Below are positions 48,781 through 57,479 of a stretch of DNA of 64,000 bases, piece by piece (position 1 is the stretch's first letter; every line of letters starts with the position of its first letter). The stretch spans positions 1-64,000 of the forward strand of contig NZ_JAKXMK010000033.1 of assembly GCF_022524485.1 (NCBI RefSeq), given 5' to 3'. Below the pieces are notes generated by a model. That model was not told the origin of the DNA. It was given only the letters and a program-made list of their open reading frames with translations, and searched no databases. This DNA comes from Pseudonocardia alaniniphila. GTDB taxonomy: Bacteria; Actinomycetota; Actinomycetes; Mycobacteriales; Pseudonocardiaceae. Both the position numbers and the translations under genes were made by a program.

Positions 48781-50817
48781 ATGACCAGCACCACGACAGT
48801 GTCCGGACCGGTCGACGATGTGGGCACGAGCGCCCAGAACTGGTCGATGGTCAGTGATGTCACCGCGCAGAATCGTGCATGGACCGGAGCCGTTCCCGCA
48901 CTCATTCGGTTCCACGGGGTGCTCTACCTCTTCTATCGGGGTACGTCCGACCGCGGAACGGTGTACTACTGCACCTCGCGTGATGGGTCCCGGTGGTCGG
49001 CGCGGATCAGGATGATCGAGCGGCCCGGTGAAGCGCAGGCTGCCGCCGAGGTGGTGCCGATCGTCTTCCAGGACGCGTTGTACGTGTTCTTCCGCGACAA
49101 GACCGATCCCGGCATGATCAAGGTCTGTCACACCGTGGACGGGCACGAATGGTCACCGCTCTCCACGATCACCACGCAGGCCGCGCGCAGTTCGAGCAGA
49201 CCCGTCCCGATGGAGCACGGCGGCTCGCTGTACGTCTTCTACCGCGGCGACAGCGCCACGAGAGGGCTGCGAATCTGTGTGAGCAGCACCGGCTCGGCCT
49301 GGACCGCCCCCGTGGATCTCGAACACATGACCGGAACGATGGCGGACGCGCCGGTTCCGGTGGTGCACGGCGATCGCCTTGTGGTGGCATTCCGCCCCGG
49401 CCAGTCTCCCGCCACCCTGCTCACTCTCGTCAGCGACAACAGTGCCGGATGGCGTTACGGCGGGACGATCACCAGCGCGTCCTTCGACACCGCCTCGAAT
49501 CCCGCGCTGATCAGCTACCGGGGAATGCTCTATGCGTTCTACACCGATCACGTGGACGAGGGCGCGTTGCTGGTGGCCCAGAGCCTCGACGGGCTCGCCT
49601 GGTACGGGTGGAGATCGATCAACGGCCACAACCGCAGCCGCGAGACGCCGGTACCCGCTGTGCACGACGACGGGCTGTTCCTGTTCTTCCGGGACGAATC
49701 GGACCCGACCCTGATCAACGTCTGCACGAAGAACGACAACGACAGTTGGAACAGGTACACGTCGATCTCCGCGCGTAACCACGCCGCCGCCGACGGCGCG
49801 CTGCAGGTGGTTTCCGACGAGTTCGGCATCGATGTCGGTTTCCGCTCCACGGACCACGACGGCACCGGTCTCGCCACATTCCATGCCACCACGCCCGAGT
49901 GGTGGTCCCCCCGGCTCATCGACGTGCCCGCCGCCGTGGCCGCGGTGTCCCCGACCGGTGTCTTCAAACACTGCGTCGTAGGTGACGTCACCCAGAACAC
50001 CTACGACCGCATCCGGGCGATCCTGCCCTACCGCGACTGGTTCCTGCTGCCGCGCCACCGCGCGCTCGAGGCCCGCGGCCAGATGGACATCGCCGACCGC
50101 GACCGTGACCGGGAGGCCCGGGCCGTCACCCTGCCCGAGGACGGGCTGAACCATCCGGGCGGCGGTCAGGTGATCGGCGACTACCTCGCCCTGTCACTCG
50201 AGGGCACAGGCGGGCGCCACGGTTGCGTCCGCTTCTACGATCTCTCCGCCCTGACCGACACCACGGAGCCGGCTCTGCTGGACCTGCGGGTCGACGTCGG
50301 ACGGGCCGTGAACGCCGTAGGCATCACCGACGTCGGGTCGGGGGCGAACCGGCACTACGTGATCGCCGTGTACGGCGAGGGCGAGGTGTCGGTGTACGAG
50401 TCGAACCCGCTGCCGCTCGCCGACCCGCGGTGCCGCTTCACGTTCCGCTTCTCCTGCCGGACGACCGGACAACCGGCACCCGATCACATCTCCCTGCTCA
50501 CCGACATCCACGGCGACGTGTGGTTGCTCGGCCTCGGCTCGCACGAGTCGGCGGGGCCCACGGACTCGTCGCCGATCCGCTTCGAGGACTGGGTGACGCT
50601 CTACAAGCTCGATCTGGCGGGCCGGCACATGGCGCTCTGGAGCAGGGAGCTGGTGCGCGTGCAGGCACCCGAGCGTTTCCTGATCCACTTCCGGTTCGGC
50701 GCGGGCCTGGAAGTGAACGACCCCGGTTCGGTGCGCCTGTTCGCCTCCGATCGCAACGTCGACAGCGCGAACCGGAACTGGCGGTTGGCCTACAACGAGT
50801 TCGGGCCGCGCGTCTGA
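48781..50817 (+). CDS. Double beta-propeller protein with Asp-box (sialidase-like) repeats
   Basis: A 750-residue protein. The N-terminal 380 residues contain about six blades with strands such as LYVFYRG or LYAFYTD, each followed by an Asp-box-like turn (TSRDGSRWS, TVDGHEWS, SLDGLAWYGW), as in sialidase-superfamily propellers. The C-terminal half (about 400-750) looks like a second propeller (VIGDYLALSLEG, HYVIAVYGEGEVSVYE). No signal peptide or catalytic sialidase arginine triad is apparent, so it is probably a binding or scaffold protein. It is divergent from the giant gene and converges on a MinD-like ATPase with 13 nt between stops. The function is unknown. Confidence 0.65.
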   Translation: MTSTTTVSGPVDDVGTSAQNWSMVSDVTAQNRAWTGAVPALIRFHGVLYLFYRGTSDRGTVYYCTSRDGSRWSARIRMIERPGEAQAAAEVVPIVFQDALYVFFRDKTDPGMIKVCHTVDGHEWSPLSTITTQAARSSSRPVPMEHGGSLYVFYRGDSATRGLRICVSSTGSAWTAPVDLEHMTGTMADAPVPVVHGDRLVVAFRPGQSPATLLTLVSDNSAGWRYGGTITSASFDTASNPALISYRGMLYAFYTDHVDEGALLVAQSLDGLAWYGWRSINGHNRSRETPVPAVHDDGLFLFFRDESDPTLINVCTKNDNDSWNRYTSISARNHAAADGALQVVSDEFGIDVGFRSTDHDGTGLATFHATTPEWWSPRLIDVPAAVAAVSPTGVFKHCVVGDVTQNTYDRIRAILPYRDWFLLPRHRALEARGQMDIADRDRDREARAVTLPEDGLNHPGGGQVIGDYLALSLEGTGGRHGCVRFYDLSALTDTTEPALLDLRVDVGRAVNAVGITDVGSGANRHYVIAVYGEGEVSVYESNPLPLADPRCRFTFRFSCRTTGQPAPDHISLLTDIHGDVWLLGLGSHESAGPTDSSPIRFEDWVTLYKLDLAGRHMALWSRELVRVQAPERFLIHFRFGAGLEVNDPGSVRLFASDRNVDSANRNWRLAYNEFGPRV

Positions 50818-50830
50818 CGGTTGCCGCTGG

Positions 50831-51982
50831 TCACCGTGATCGGGGATCGGCTGCCACAGGATCGGCAGGCGCGGGCTCGCGGGGATTCGCGGTGCCGAAG
50901 TCGTCGGCCACGAGTGCGGTGAGCTCGAGAACAGCGTCGACGGTGCTGCGACGTAGTGCATCCATGTCGATCCGGCCGCCGGTGGCGAGATGCGGGTCGT
51001 GGGGCAGATCGATCACGGCCCGGCAGCGCGCCGCGAAGTGCGCGCGCAGCCGGGTGGTGTCCACCTCCTTGCTCGTGCGGTCGCCGGCGAGCGCCACGAC
51101 GGCGTTGCCGACGAGGTCGCGGTGGCCGTGCGCCACCAGCCAGTCGAGCGTCTTGCTGGCCCGGCTGGCGCTGTCGAGCGTGAGCGCGCCCACCACCACC
51201 AGGGTGTCGGTCCGCGCGAGGATCCCGTCCATCGCCGAGTGCAGGATGCCGGTGCCGGAGTCGGTGACGACGATGTTGTAGAAGCGCCGGAGCACGCGGC
51301 ACACCTGCTCGTACTCCGCGCGGTTGAAGGCCTCGCTCCGGGCGGGATCCTGCTCCGAGGCCAGCACCTGCAGCCGGCCCGCGAGACTCGTGAACCGGGC
51401 GACGTCCGGAAGCGCCCGCACGCCGTCGATGTGCTCGATCAGCTCGCGCACCGTGACGCCGGGCTCGCCGGTCAGGCGGTCGGCGAGCGTTCCCGCGTCG
51501 GGATCGGCATCGAGCGCGACGACGCGGTCGCCTCGGTGCTCGGCGAGCGTCAGACCGAGCAGGGCCGCGACCGTCGTCTTGCCCACCCCACCCTTGATGG
51601 AGGAGACCGCGATCTGGTGCGGCCCGTCCAGTGGCCGGCGGATGCGCAGCGTCAGGCCCTGCCGGTGGCGTTCGGCAGGGCCGGCGCCAGGATTGATCAC
51701 CCCGCCGCTGAGGGTGTGAACCGCCCGCCTCCAGCCTGCGGTGGGTGGGTCGGAGCGGCGCCGGACGATCGTGTCGTCCGTCAGTTGCGCCGCGCTCCCA
51801 GCGGTGCGCTCGTCCGCAGCCGGACCCTCTCCCGGACCGCTCGGGGTGCGGGCGGGCTCGACCACCGGCTCCTCGGACGATGACGGCTCGTTCCCGGCCT
51901 CGGTGTGTGGCAACGGCTCCGGATCGGCCGGCACGTCCGGCGCATGATCGGTGTCCGATGACACGAAGGCTCGCTTGGGCAT
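50831..51982 (-). CDS. MinD/EspI-like ATPase, copy 1
   Basis: 383 residues. A charged, disordered N-terminus leads to a conserved GWRRAVHTLSGGVINPG segment, then a ParA/MinD ATPase with deviant Walker A KGGVGKTT (K130-T137), LDADPDAGTLADRL, and FYNIVVTDSGTGILHSAMDG as the Walker B/switch region. The domain ends PHDPHLATGGRI. This subfamily matches the MinD-like proteins found with ESX/type VII loci (EspI type), but no WXG100, EccC or other ESX gene is in the window. A palindrome CGGTGATCACCG lies about 123 nt upstream of the start. It is one of three paralogues here. Confidence 0.85.
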   Translation of the reverse strand: MPKRAFVSSDTDHAPDVPADPEPLPHTEAGNEPSSSEEPVVEPARTPSGPGEGPAADERTAGSAAQLTDDTIVRRRSDPPTAGWRRAVHTLSGGVINPGAGPAERHRQGLTLRIRRPLDGPHQIAVSSIKGGVGKTTVAALLGLTLAEHRGDRVVALDADPDAGTLADRLTGEPGVTVRELIEHIDGVRALPDVARFTSLAGRLQVLASEQDPARSEAFNRAEYEQVCRVLRRFYNIVVTDSGTGILHSAMDGILARTDTLVVVGALTLDSASRASKTLDWLVAHGHRDLVGNAVVALAGDRTSKEVDTTRLRAHFAARCRAVIDLPHDPHLATGGRIDMDALRRSTVDAVLELTALVADDFGTANPREPAPADPVAADPRSR

Positions 51983-52539
51983 GTTCCCCCCACCTGCACG
52001 GCGACGGCCGATGCTGGAACCGGACAGTCGGCCGGATGCTACGAGATCGAGAGATCCCGCATGATCACCGCCGACGGGATCCTACGCACGTTCGCTCAGC
52101 AGACGGTGATCACCGGGAGAACCATCCGTACACCCTCGTACGTTCAGAAATCGCAATATATCCGGGGATCATGGCCCAATCCGGGCATATCATGATCATG
52201 TGGATGGTCGGCGCGTAACGCCGAAGGGCGATCGCGGCGATGAGTGATCGGTTGCGGTTCGGGCTCGCCGGTCATTGCGCGCTCACCCCGGCACACCGAC
52301 GACGGCACGGCCGTCGCGGCATCGTGCTGGCATCGGCGTGGCAATACCGTCGGCCACACTCGCGATCATGGGGCGTCGTGTGCTGGGAGGGCCACAGCGA
52401 GGCCTGCGTGTGCAGTGGTGGAGATGCAAGGGGGCAGGCGCGCTTGCGGGTTGTGCCCGGAAGTGTTCCGGCCGCCGGCTGGGCGACACGGTGAGACGCG
52501 TGAGCATCGCGCAGGCGTGAACTCGCCAGGGGGGACGAC
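51983..52539. promoter_or_regulatory. Divergent intergenic region between MinD-like copy 1 and the zinc-motif protein
   Basis: No convincing gene was found in these 557 bp; the short open frames lack ribosome binding sites and family-like sequence. The region holds the perfect palindrome CGGTGATCACCG (52105-52116) and an AT-rich patch at 52145-52200 containing the 10-bp palindrome CATGATCATG (52191-52200). The patch is a plausible site for one or both divergent promoters. Confidence 0.5.
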
Positions 52540-54852
52540 ATGACCGAGGAGCCGACCGCCTGCGCCCTACCCGGGTGCAGCGCCACGATCGAACAGCCGC
52601 AGGACGGCGGGCCGCCCCGGCGCTACTGCTCGCCCGCCCACCGGGCGGCCGCACGCAAGCAACGCCACGTGGCCGCCCAGACCGAGGCCGAGGAAGCAGG
52701 CCCGGCAGCACCCGCGGCCCTGACCGTCCCTACGGCACCGGCAGAGTCGACCGAGCCGGCAGCGGCCGAGCCTCTTCCACCGAGTCGCCCCTCCGCGAAG
52801 CCGTGGAGCGCTGCCGCCAGCTGGCTGATCACACCGACGCCGGCGCCACCGCCACGACCCGTCCGCCCGGCGGGGGAGAACCGCGGCACCGCGCGGAGCG
52901 CCGGTGAGCGCAAGCGCGCCGCCGTGCTGCTACGTCAGCGAGCAGTCGCGAGCATCGCGGTCGCGAGCCTGATCGCCGGAGGCGGCGGGTACCTGCTGAC
53001 GCAGACGCCGGTTCCGGTCGCCCCACCGCCGCCTCCGCCCGCCGCACCCCAGCCCTCGGCGGACCCTGCGCAGTGGGCAGCCAGGGCAGAGATCGTTCTC
53101 GCCTCGATCAACAAGCAGCTCGACACGGTCGCGGTCACCGAGGCGAGCTGGAACCGGCTCCCCGAGGCTCAGCGCGCCGGACAACCGGCCGCACTCCAAG
53201 CCCTCCAGGAGCGCAAGGCGCTGCTGGAGCAGCAGCGCGCCACACTGCAGTCGCAGATCAGCGCGTTCCGCTCCCTGCCGGACGTCACCACCGACCTCAC
53301 CACCGCCCAGGCGCAGCTCGACGCCGTGGAACGGGCGCTCCGCACGGCCCCACCGGAACCGGCCAGCCCCGACCAGGCCGAGACCATCCGCACCCTCGCG
53401 GCCCAACGCGACGTGCATCGCCAGCAGCGCGACTACAACTCCCAGGAGCTCGAGGTCCTGCGCCACGGCGTCGACGAGGCGGTCTCCGCACCACTCCCGG
53501 ACGCGAGCGACCACACCACGTCGATTGCGCAGCAGGTCATCGCGCTGATCGAGAAGCGGCCCGACCCGAAGCCGCGGGCGCAGAAACCGCAGCAGGAGCT
53601 GGCGATCGCTCCCCGCCGGGAGAGCACACGCGAGGAGCGGAACACCGTGAGCTCCACGGCCCCGCCCGACCCGTCCCGGCCGAAGGCCGACGGACGCTCC
53701 ACCACCGACCTGGCCATGGCGTTGCGCGGCAACAACGGTGCCGGCAACGGTGCGCAGGGTGGGGCGACGAACGTCGCAGCGAGCGCGGTCCGCACGGGTG
53801 GTGCGGTGCTCCGTACCGCAGGCGACGTCGTGGACACCGCCCGGCAGGTCGTCACCGGCCGGTCCGACTCCGACCGGGAGCCCGGCGCCGACAGGCAGTC
53901 CGGCTCCCGCGACCGCAACGAGCAGTCCTCCGAACGCGTACGGCCGGTCAGCAACGTCGTCGACACCGTCACCGGATCACTGCTGGGCCGCTCCGACGAG
54001 CGCCGCGGTTCGTCGGAGAGCGGCTCGTCGAACCGGTCCGACTCCGGCAACCGCTCCGACTCCGACCGGAAGCCCAGCACCGACAGGCAGTCCGGCTCCA
54101 GCGACCGCAACGAGCAGTCCTCCGAACGCGTCCGGCCGGTCAGCAACGTCGTCGACACAGTGACCGGATCACTGCTCGGCCGCGGCAGCGAGCGGCGCAC
54201 GTCGTCGGAGAGCGGCTCGTCCAAGGGGTCCACGCCCGCCGGCAAGGCCGAGCGCAGTCAGAGCGGCAACGCCCGCACCCCCACGAGCTCCTCGGCGTCG
54301 CGCGGCGATCGGCAGCAGACATCCGCACGGTCGACGGCCGGCAAGCAGCAGCCGAAGGAGAACACGCCGCGCGGCAAGGCGGAGCGCCTCAAGGACCGCG
54401 TGGGCACGGCCCTCGGAAATGCAGGACGGGTGCTCGACCCTGGGCAGGCGCGGGGCGGCTCGAAGGAAGGCAAGTCCGGCTCCGAGGGCGCACGCGCCGG
54501 GAACGACCGCTCGGCCGCGAAGGGCGAGGGGCGCGGCACGGCCACACGCAACAACGCTGCCGGTGGCAGCAGGTCCGGCTCGTCCACCGACTCCGGCTCC
54601 ACCGGCCGGGCCACGTCACCGTCCAAGTCCTCGTCCACCTCGAAGAGCGGTGGCAGCACGGCCGGAAGCAAGAAGAGCAGCACGACCACGAGCCCCGGCA
54701 CCAAGACGGCGCGCAACAAGAAGAGCACCAAGACCGGCCCGAGCAGCGGCAACACCGCGTCGAGGAGCACCAGCGGCGGCAGCAAGAGCGACGCCGGGAA
54801 GAGCAGCTCGGGCGGGTCGTCCAAGTCGGGCGGGTCCGGAGCCAAGAAGTAG
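52540..54852 (+). CDS. Zinc-motif, single-membrane-helix, coiled-coil protein with Ser/Lys/Gly-rich tail
   Basis: A 770-residue protein behind an AGGGGGGAC ribosome binding site. Residues 8-35 hold Cys/His spacing (CALPGC ... RRYCSPAHR) like a small zinc finger. A Pro/Ala-rich linker leads to one membrane helix at about 135-156. After it come a Pro stretch, a Gln/Glu-rich coiled coil (about 180-320), two direct repeats sharing RNEQSSERVRPVSNVVDTVTG, and a tail of about 200 residues rich in Ser, Lys, Gly and Thr. The likely topology is a cytoplasmic zinc head with a long extracytoplasmic tail. The tail resembles the basic tract of the giant protein. The function is unknown. Confidence 0.7.
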   Translation: MTEEPTACALPGCSATIEQPQDGGPPRRYCSPAHRAAARKQRHVAAQTEAEEAGPAAPAALTVPTAPAESTEPAAAEPLPPSRPSAKPWSAAASWLITPTPAPPPRPVRPAGENRGTARSAGERKRAAVLLRQRAVASIAVASLIAGGGGYLLTQTPVPVAPPPPPPAAPQPSADPAQWAARAEIVLASINKQLDTVAVTEASWNRLPEAQRAGQPAALQALQERKALLEQQRATLQSQISAFRSLPDVTTDLTTAQAQLDAVERALRTAPPEPASPDQAETIRTLAAQRDVHRQQRDYNSQELEVLRHGVDEAVSAPLPDASDHTTSIAQQVIALIEKRPDPKPRAQKPQQELAIAPRRESTREERNTVSSTAPPDPSRPKADGRSTTDLAMALRGNNGAGNGAQGGATNVAASAVRTGGAVLRTAGDVVDTARQVVTGRSDSDREPGADRQSGSRDRNEQSSERVRPVSNVVDTVTGSLLGRSDERRGSSESGSSNRSDSGNRSDSDRKPSTDRQSGSSDRNEQSSERVRPVSNVVDTVTGSLLGRGSERRTSSESGSSKGSTPAGKAERSQSGNARTPTSSSASRGDRQQTSARSTAGKQQPKENTPRGKAERLKDRVGTALGNAGRVLDPGQARGGSKEGKSGSEGARAGNDRSAAKGEGRGTATRNNAAGGSRSGSSTDSGSTGRATSPSKSSSTSKSGGSTAGSKKSSTTTSPGTKTARNKKSTKTGPSSGNTASRSTSGGSKSDAGKSSSGGSSKSGGSGAKK
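53870..54183 (+). repeat. Direct repeat pair within the zinc-motif protein
   Basis: Two copies of about 120 bp (53870-53991 and 54062-54183) are offset by 192 nt, exactly 64 codons, and share nearly all bases. Both encode RNEQSSERVRPVSNVVDTVTG. The in-frame offset shows a coding-level duplication that could vary in copy number between strains. Confidence 0.8.
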
Positions 54853-54879
54853 TCGTCGGCCATGAGCTGATCGACCCGG

Positions 54880-54924
54880 CGGTGCCGGGACGTGCCGGGT
54901 CTCCCTGCGGCACGACCGGCACCG
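54880..54924. terminator. Bidirectional terminator between convergent genes
   Basis: A perfect outer stem CGGTGCCGG / CCGGCACCG (54880-54888 and 54916-54924) encloses a perfect inner stem CGTGCCG / CGGCACG (54891-54897 and 54908-54914). It lies between the stops of the zinc-motif gene and MinD-like copy 2. Confidence 0.75.
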
Positions 54925-55021
54925 TCGCCATGTCAGCACTGTGGCGAACGACGGCTGCCCGGAGGCTTGCAGCGCCTGCCGCAGCCGGACGGCTCGGGTA
55001 GGCGCCGACGAACCGGGCTGC

Positions 55022-56110
55022 TCAACCGAGGCTCGGCACCTGCTCCGGAGCGACCTCCGCACGCGGGACTCGCGGGCCGAAGCCGTCGGCGAGCAGCGCG
55101 GCGAGATGCAGGAAGGCGTCGTGCGTGGCCGGCCGCAGCCGGGCGAGCTCGATACGACCGCCGGTGGCGAGGTGGGGGTCGTGGGGCACCTCGACCACCT
55201 CGCGGCAGCGGGCCTCGAAATGGCCCCTGACGCGCTTGAGGTCGACCTCCTTGCTCATGCGGTCGCAGCTCAGCACCACCACGGAGTCGGCCACCTGCGG
55301 GCCGTGGCCGTGCGCGATCAGCCAGTCGAGCGTCTTGCTCGCCCGGCTCGCACCGTCGACCGTGGGGGCGCCCACGATCACCAGGCTGTCGGCCAGCGCG
55401 AGCGTGCCCTCCATCGCGGAGTGCACGAGGCCGGTGCCCGAGTCGGTGATCACCACGTTGTAGAAGCGGGTGATCACCTCGCAGACCTGCTCGTACTCGG
55501 TGCGGTTGAACGCCTCGCTCATCGCGGGGTCCTGTTCGGACGCGAGCACCTGCAGCCGGCCCGCGAGGCTCGTGTACCGAGCGACGTCGGTGAGCGAGTG
55601 GGTGGCGGCGATGTTGTCGAGCAAGCTGCGGACCGTCACCGCGGTCTCGGTCGTCAGCCGATCGGCCAGCGTGCCGGCGTCGGGGTTCGCGTCGAGCGCG
55701 ATCACCCGGTCGCCGCGGTTCTCGGCGAGCACGAGCCCGAGGCACGCCGACACCGTGGTCTTGCCGACCCCGCCCTTCAGTGAGCTGACAGCGATCTGGT
55801 GCGAGCCGGGAAGCGGACGCCGGATCCGGCGCAGCTGGTCCTGGCGCCGGCGTTCGGCGGCCCCGACGCCCGGGTTCACGAGCCCTCCGGTGATCGTGTA
55901 GAGCGCAGCGCGCCACCCGTGCTGCGGGCGGTCGCTGCGGAAACGCACGATCGAGTCCTCGGTGAGCTCGGCGGCGCTGCCTGCGTCGGGCCGGGAGCGG
56001 TTGGGCCGGTCGGCCGCCGGCTCCGGCCCCACCGGGGCGCTCACCGGCTCGGGGTCGTCGGACGACGCCTCCGGCCGATCGCCTGCGACCGTCTCGTTCG
56101 GCTGTGTCAT
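55022..56110 (-). CDS. MinD/EspI-like ATPase, copy 2
   Basis: 362 residues from ATG 56110. It has the same plan as copy 1: an acidic, disordered N-terminus, then GWRAALYTITGGLVNPG, Walker A KGGVGKTT starting at K112, LDANPDAGTLADRL, FYNVVITDSGTGLVHSAMEG and the ending PHDPHLATGGRIELARLRP. Position two of the LDANPD motif is Asn where copy 1 has Asp, and the same holds in copy 3, so copies 2 and 3 look closer to each other. A perfect 14-bp palindrome (56212-56225) lies about 100 nt upstream. Proteins of this group are expected at the membrane-cytoplasm boundary, but no partner is proven here. Confidence 0.86.
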   Translation of the reverse strand: MTQPNETVAGDRPEASSDDPEPVSAPVGPEPAADRPNRSRPDAGSAAELTEDSIVRFRSDRPQHGWRAALYTITGGLVNPGVGAAERRRQDQLRRIRRPLPGSHQIAVSSLKGGVGKTTVSACLGLVLAENRGDRVIALDANPDAGTLADRLTTETAVTVRSLLDNIAATHSLTDVARYTSLAGRLQVLASEQDPAMSEAFNRTEYEQVCEVITRFYNVVITDSGTGLVHSAMEGTLALADSLVIVGAPTVDGASRASKTLDWLIAHGHGPQVADSVVVLSCDRMSKEVDLKRVRGHFEARCREVVEVPHDPHLATGGRIELARLRPATHDAFLHLAALLADGFGPRVPRAEVAPEQVPSLG

Positions 56111-56211
56111 GCCCGCTCCGCCCCCGGATGCGCGCCTGTGGCGGCGCTCCGATCGCCGTGTGCGGCAGCCGCCGCGATGGTGCTCTCCCGGCTGCTCACC
56201 GCCACCATTCC

Positions 56212-56225
56212 CCCGTGATCACGGG
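56212..56225. promoter_or_regulatory. 14-bp perfect palindrome upstream of MinD-like copy 2
   Basis: CCCGTGATCACGGG is a perfect palindrome in the gap between copies 3 and 2, partly abutting the copy 3 terminator hairpin. Related dyads stand upstream of the other two copies, so it is a candidate shared operator. Confidence 0.45.
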
Positions 56226-56245
56226 CCCGCGCCCGAAACGCGGGC
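56225..56245 (-). terminator. Terminator hairpin after MinD-like copy 3
   Basis: A perfect 7-bp stem GCCCGCG / CGCGGGC with a 7-nt loop, 19 nt past the copy 3 stop, suggests that copies 3 and 2 are at least partly separate transcripts. Confidence 0.5.
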
Positions 56246-56264
56246 AGGGTACCGCTCCAGATGA

Positions 56265-57398
56265 TCACTGCGGGCCGGCGGTGGCGTCCGGCGATGTCAC
56301 GAACCGGTCGGCCATGAGCGCGGCCAGGCGGTAGGCCGCGTGCCGTGTGGAGGGGCGCAGCCGGGCCAGCTCGACCCGGCCGCCCGTGGCGAGGTGTGGG
56401 TCGTGCGGAAGCTCGACGACGGCCCGGCAACGGGTCGTGAAGTGCTCGCTGATGCGGGCGCGGTCGACCTCGGCGCTGACCCGGTCGCACGACAGCACCA
56501 CCACGGCCTCGGACGCCAGCTCGGCGTGGCCGTGCGCGTGCAGCCAGTCGAGGGTCTTACTCGCGCGGCCCGCCCCGTCCACCGTGGGCGCGCCGACGAC
56601 GATGATGCTGTCGGCGAGCTTGAGGGTGCCCTCCATCGCGGAGTGCACGAGCCCGGTGCCCGAGTCGGTGATGATGATGTTGAAGAAGCGGTCGAGCAGC
56701 TCGCAGATCGCCTCGTACTCCTCGCGGTTGAACGCGTCGCTCGATGCGGGGTCCTGCTCCGAGGCGAGCACCTGTAGTCGGCCGGCAAGGCTCGTGTAGC
56801 GCGACACCTCGGTCCAGGAGTGGATGCGGGCGATGTCACGCAGCAACTCCCGGACCGTCACCGACGACTCGCCGGTGAGGCGGTCGGCCAACGTGCCGGC
56901 ATCGGGGTTCGCGTCGAGCACGATCACCCGGTCGCCCCGGTTCTCCGCCATGACGAGGCCGAGCAGCGTGGCGACCGTGGTCTTCCCGACGCCACCCTTG
57001 ATCGACGTCACCGCGATGCGGTGCGACTGCAGCAGCGGATGGCGGATGCGGTGCAACTGGTCGCGCCACTGCACCTCGGCAGGGCTCGGGCCGGGGTTCA
57101 CCAGGCCGCCGGTGGCCCGCAGCACCGCACGGCGCCAACCGGAAGCGGGCTCGTCGGGCCGGGCCCGCAGGATCGTCTCGGAGCTCAGCTCCCCTGCCGT
57201 GCCCGGTGTGCCGTCCTGCTGCTGCGAGGTGATCGGGGACCGATCTCCTGTCGAGCCCACTGCACCCACGTGTTCTCCCGGCCCTTCCGGACCTGCGTGC
57301 CGCCGGTCGGTCGTCGTGGCCCCCGGACGGGGTTCCAGCCGGTACCCGTACCGCTCCCACCACACGGACGGGTCGGGTTCGACGGGGCGGCTCGCCAC
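56265..57398 (-). CDS. MinD/EspI-like ATPase, copy 3
   Basis: 377 residues starting at GTG 57398 (ASRPVEPDPSVWWERYGY). The N-terminus differs from the other copies, but from GWRRAVLRATGGLVNPGPSPAE onward it follows the same pattern. Walker A KGGVGKTT begins at K134, followed by LDANPDAGTLADRL, FFNIIITDSGTGLVHSAMEG and PHDPHLATGGRVELARLRP. A dyad CGGTGA-CGA-TCACCG (57414-57428) lies 16 nt upstream of the start, where a bound protein would block initiation. It sits 81 nt downstream of the sepIVA stop on the same strand. Confidence 0.85.
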   Translation of the reverse strand: MASRPVEPDPSVWWERYGYRLEPRPGATTTDRRHAGPEGPGEHVGAVGSTGDRSPITSQQQDGTPGTAGELSSETILRARPDEPASGWRRAVLRATGGLVNPGPSPAEVQWRDQLHRIRHPLLQSHRIAVTSIKGGVGKTTVATLLGLVMAENRGDRVIVLDANPDAGTLADRLTGESSVTVRELLRDIARIHSWTEVSRYTSLAGRLQVLASEQDPASSDAFNREEYEAICELLDRFFNIIITDSGTGLVHSAMEGTLKLADSIIVVGAPTVDGAGRASKTLDWLHAHGHAELASEAVVVLSCDRVSAEVDRARISEHFTTRCRAVVELPHDPHLATGGRVELARLRPSTRHAAYRLAALMADRFVTSPDATAGPQ

Positions 57399-57413
57399 CC
57401 GCAGAGGGTAACG

Positions 57414-57428
57414 CGGTGACGATCACCG
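57414..57428. promoter_or_regulatory. Dyad immediately upstream of MinD-like copy 3
   Basis: CGGTGA and TCACCG form a perfect 6-bp inverted repeat around CGA. It resembles the CGGTGATCACCG palindrome upstream of copy 1 with three bases inserted at the centre. Confidence 0.4.
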
Positions 57429-57479
57429 TCCAGCCGAAAGTGACCGAGTGGTGATCCGTTCGGCCGTATCCGCTGTGGG

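Noticed and set aside
52240-52494. Short rightward ORF in the gap before the zinc-motif gene
   Set aside because: No ribosome binding site, atypical composition and overlap with several equally open frames; probably non-coding.
50831-57398. Type VII (ESX) secretion locus
   Set aside because: Only EspI-like ATPases are present. I found no WXG100 pair, EccB/C/D/E or mycosin gene in the window.
9746-57479. Prophage or integrative element
   Set aside because: No integrase, capsid, terminase, conjugation gene, tRNA or flanking att-like repeat was seen; the region is accessory by gene order only.
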